Shown here: one piece after another, positions 62,066 through 64,000 of the stretch | Layout of the letters: the number at the start of each line of letters is the position of its first letter | Position numbering within the stretch: position 1 is the first letter of the stretch | Source of the DNA: Ravibacter sp037191015 | GTDB lineage: Bacteria; Bacteroidota; Bacteroidia; Cytophagales; Spirosomataceae | Assembly (NCBI GenBank): GCA_037191015.1 | Contig: JBBCKD010000011.1 | Span: forward strand, 1-64,000 | Direction of reading: 5' to 3' | Length of the DNA: 64,000 nucleotides | Program-made: the position numbers and the translations under genes | Notes under the pieces: generated by a model | Databases searched by the model: none | Seen by the model: the letters and a program-made list of their open reading frames with translations, nothing else | What the model was told of the DNA's origin: nothing

Positions 62066-63817
62066 ATGGAGATTGTCAGGGATACCGGATTTTCAATGTT
62101 CAGATTATTTTTAGTAATTATTGTAATATTACTCTGCTGCCCGGAATCATGGTCCCAGCATGACCCGACTTTCCCTTTAAACCAGGAGAAGCTGACCTAT
62201 GCCCAGGATACCGAAGCCAGGGCACTTGCCACCGGGGATTCTTCCCTCATAGCCGAAGCCTTTTATCTTTATGGCAAGGTATATGCGATGGCGGGAGATT
62301 ACCGTTCGTCCCAACGATACTTTCTGTCATCCCTGCAGATCCAGGAGACATTGAAAGATTCGTCGAAGATGGCAAGGTTGTTTACCCGTTTGAGCGAAAA
62401 TGAGGTTTTGCAGCATCATTTCCCTGAAGCGATGAGTTACGCAAAAAAGGCAGTTGAAATTACACTGCCGCTGAATGAACCTGGGCGATCGGGACCCGCT
62501 TATCGCGCTATGGGGTTGGTATACGAAGAGATATGGGAATCTGACCGGTATGGCAACAAGATCCTTTACGACAGCAGCCGGTACTATTATCAAAAGGTTT
62601 ACGATCTGACCGAAAGGCAAGCGGATAATGTCGGAAAAGCAGAGGCATTGCTGCGGCTGGGGGTGCTCAAACTAAAAAATGAAGAGCGTGAATCGATAGG
62701 ATACCTGCAAAGATCGGTGGATTTGAACAGGAAAGAAATGCAATTATTCCCCGGCGTGGAGGCCGGGGCCTACCTGGCGACAGCTTACCTGAAATTCGGC
62801 GATTGGGCAAAGGGAAAAAAGTGGCTGGAAGAGTCGGAGAGGTATTACAATGCGAATGCAATAAATGATTTTGCTATATACATGCTCATTCTGGAAGGCT
62901 GGAGGGATTACCACAGAAAATCGGGAAACCTGCAGCTTGCCCTCGATTTTTCGGAAAAAATAAGGGAGGCAGAGCGAGAGCAGTTTCTTGCCGATCGTTC
63001 AAAAACGCTGGAAAGGCTCAACAGCGAGTTGAAAGCGGATCAGACCGAGAAAGAGCTGATGCTGGAGCGGGAAAGAACAACGCTGCTAGTGAAAAGCTAC
63101 AAGCTTCAGCAGTTGATCAACATCATCCTTGTTTTTGTTATGGCAGGGTCGATACTGACCGGTTTTTTTTATTACCGGATGTACCTGATAAATCGCCGGC
63201 TGAGTATCCAGAATGCCAAACTCGCTGATGAACAAAGCCATAGGATGAAGAACCATCTCCAGATGGCAGCCAACCTGCTCTCACTGCAGTCGTACGAAAT
63301 TAAGGATGAAGCCGCTCTGGCTGCTATCGAGGAAAGCAGGCTGAGGCTTCAGGCTATTGCCCTTTTGCAAAAGAAGCTTTACACAGATAAAGAAGGCGAT
63401 AATTGCAGCGTGGTCGACTTCTCGGGCTATGGGCGTGAATTGGTAAAGCTTGCTTTAGACGCCTGTGGTTACGGCAAGGTTGCACGGGAAGTTTATTTTT
63501 CGCCGCTCGAAGTAAAAACCGAGGCTGCGCTCTCGCTGGCCTTGATTCTCAACGAGCTGATAACAAACGCTTGTAAATACGCATTCCCCGGCCATTCTTC
63601 GCCTTTTTTAAGGGTGAAACTTCGGAAACAAGATCACAAGGTTTGGCTTGAAGTAACGGATAACGGTAACAGCTTCCGGGTAAAAGAGGCCCAGCAAGGT
63701 TCTTCCTTCGGCATGCAGCTCATCCGCATCCAGGCCGAGCAGCTTTATGCAATCTATAGCTTTCAGACAGACCCGCAAACCGGAGGTGCGCGCTTTGAAA
63801 TGGAATTTTCGGTGTAG
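62066..63817 (+). CDS. TPR-containing membrane histidine kinase (HisKA_2 type)
   Basis: A 583-residue sensor kinase. A signal/anchor lies at about 11-31 (the ATG at 62096 is an alternative start). A periplasmic TPR-like helical region spans about 40-310, then a coiled coil (about 312-345), one membrane helix (about 350-371) and the HisKA_2 domain with phosphoacceptor His392 (EQSHRMKNHLQ). The ATPase domain has N496/N501 (LNELITNACKYAF), D532-NG and the G-rich loop SSFGMQL. TPR sensors of this layout are common in Bacteroidota, and their signal is usually unknown. It is flanked by two response regulators that may share it. Confidence 0.92.
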   Translation: MEIVRDTGFSMFRLFLVIIVILLCCPESWSQHDPTFPLNQEKLTYAQDTEARALATGDSSLIAEAFYLYGKVYAMAGDYRSSQRYFLSSLQIQETLKDSSKMARLFTRLSENEVLQHHFPEAMSYAKKAVEITLPLNEPGRSGPAYRAMGLVYEEIWESDRYGNKILYDSSRYYYQKVYDLTERQADNVGKAEALLRLGVLKLKNEERESIGYLQRSVDLNRKEMQLFPGVEAGAYLATAYLKFGDWAKGKKWLEESERYYNANAINDFAIYMLILEGWRDYHRKSGNLQLALDFSEKIREAEREQFLADRSKTLERLNSELKADQTEKELMLERERTTLLVKSYKLQQLINIILVFVMAGSILTGFFYYRMYLINRRLSIQNAKLADEQSHRMKNHLQMAANLLSLQSYEIKDEAALAAIEESRLRLQAIALLQKKLYTDKEGDNCSVVDFSGYGRELVKLALDACGYGKVAREVYFSPLEVKTEAALSLALILNELITNACKYAFPGHSSPFLRVKLRKQDHKVWLEVTDNGNSFRVKEAQQGSSFGMQLIRIQAEQLYAIYSFQTDPQTGGARFEMEFSV

Positions 63818-63836
63818 TGTCTCGTCACGGTTTATT

Positions 63837-63855
63837 TGTATTTTAGCAAAATACA
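63837..63855. repeat. Short hairpin in the kinase-regulator gap
   Basis: TGTATTTT (63837-63844) pairs with AAAATACA (63848-63855) across a 3-base loop. It lies 20 bases after the kinase stop and 28 before the next response regulator. It is weak and A/T-only apart from the ends. It could be a minor attenuator or chance. Confidence 0.3.
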
Positions 63856-63883
63856 CTCCCAGTTTCAGTAGCCTCTGAATTTT

Positions 63884-64000
63884 ATGAAGATACTCATCGT
63901 TGAAGACGACGTATTCACGGCGCAGCGGATTCAGGCCGACCTCGAAAGCGCCGGTCATGTCGTTACCGGTAATGTCCGCTGCCTGGCCGACGCCATGCAG
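63884..64000 (+). CDS. Response regulator, N-terminal fragment (cut by window end)
   Basis: The first 39 codons of a receiver domain run to the window edge: MKILIVEDDVFTAQRIQADL, then ESAGHVVTGNVRCLADAMQ. It has the E/D/D acidic pocket and resembles the N-terminus of the regulator at 61.3 kb (MKILIVEDD, AGHEVTG). The output domain is outside the window. With the kinase and first regulator it probably makes a three-gene signalling set. Confidence 0.85.
   Translation, partial: MKILIVEDDVFTAQRIQADLESAGHVVTGNVRCLADAMQ

Overview
The window is about 64 kb of a Bacteroidota chromosome, most likely from the Sphingobacteriales/Chitinophagales/Cytophagales side of the phylum. I base this on SusC/SusD pairs with FecI-type sigma factors and FecR anti-sigma factors, C-terminal type IX secretion (T9SS) sorting domains on three secreted proteins, TAnnTTTG promoter elements, weak Shine-Dalgarno sequences, and a stand-alone LytTR regulator. 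No phage, insertion sequence, CRISPR array or tRNA gene was seen. The only mobile-type trace is a decayed Rpn-family nuclease gene at about 53.1-53.6 kb.

Layout. 1-560: the 3' end of a 23S rRNA gene, a 5S rRNA gene and a terminator. 0.66-9 kb: a G/C-rich repeat patch, a secreted sialate-O-acetylesterase-like T9SS protein, a divergent exported TIM-barrel protein, and a 1483-residue RCC1/SdrD/CshA-like T9SS surface protein. 9-13 kb: katG with a good promoter, a DUF1801 protein and aqpZ. 13-24.2 kb: a minus-strand locus reading sigma factor, FecR, SusC, SusD, a Tat-exported tandem-Rossmann FAD oxidoreductase, and a small exported protein with an FMN-flavinylation-like motif plus helical repeats. 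24.4-31.5 kb: a second sigma/FecR/SusC/SusD cassette with no enzyme attached. 31.7-33.7 kb: an SRPBCC-DinB fusion, a DUF1801 protein and an AHSA1-type SRPBCC protein.

33.9-40.2 kb: a tightly packed plus-strand group (MBL hydrolase, pssA, fabH, BamA/TamA-like protein, lipoprotein, cyclophilin, RmlD-like reductase) closed by a terminator. 40.3-43.1 kb: a solo LytTR gene, pheS and a membrane-anchored EEP-family protein. 43.1-50.2 kb: an exported hydroxypyruvate-isomerase-like protein with a DUF1080 protein, a HIT protein, a Wzi-like outer membrane protein, and a large SGNH/PVC-type/cytochrome c fusion. 50.6-53.6 kb: an M14 carboxypeptidase and the Rpn remnant. 53.8-61 kb: three minus-strand cell-surface genes (PPC-like-repeat T9SS protein, OmpA protein with PPC-like modules, C1 peptidase/PQQ-propeller lipoprotein). 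61.3-64 kb: a divergent LytTR response regulator, a TPR histidine kinase and the start of a second response regulator.

The most interesting candidates are: (i) the SusCD-linked pair of a Tat-exported duplicated flavoprotein and a putative covalently flavinylated partner, which looks like a periplasmic redox step inside a nutrient-uptake locus; (ii) the surface-protein cluster at 53.8-61 kb facing a two-component system; and (iii) the truncated Rpn gene, where family-like sequence continues upstream of the only usable start. All functional statements rest on motifs and domain recognition by eye. No database search was run.
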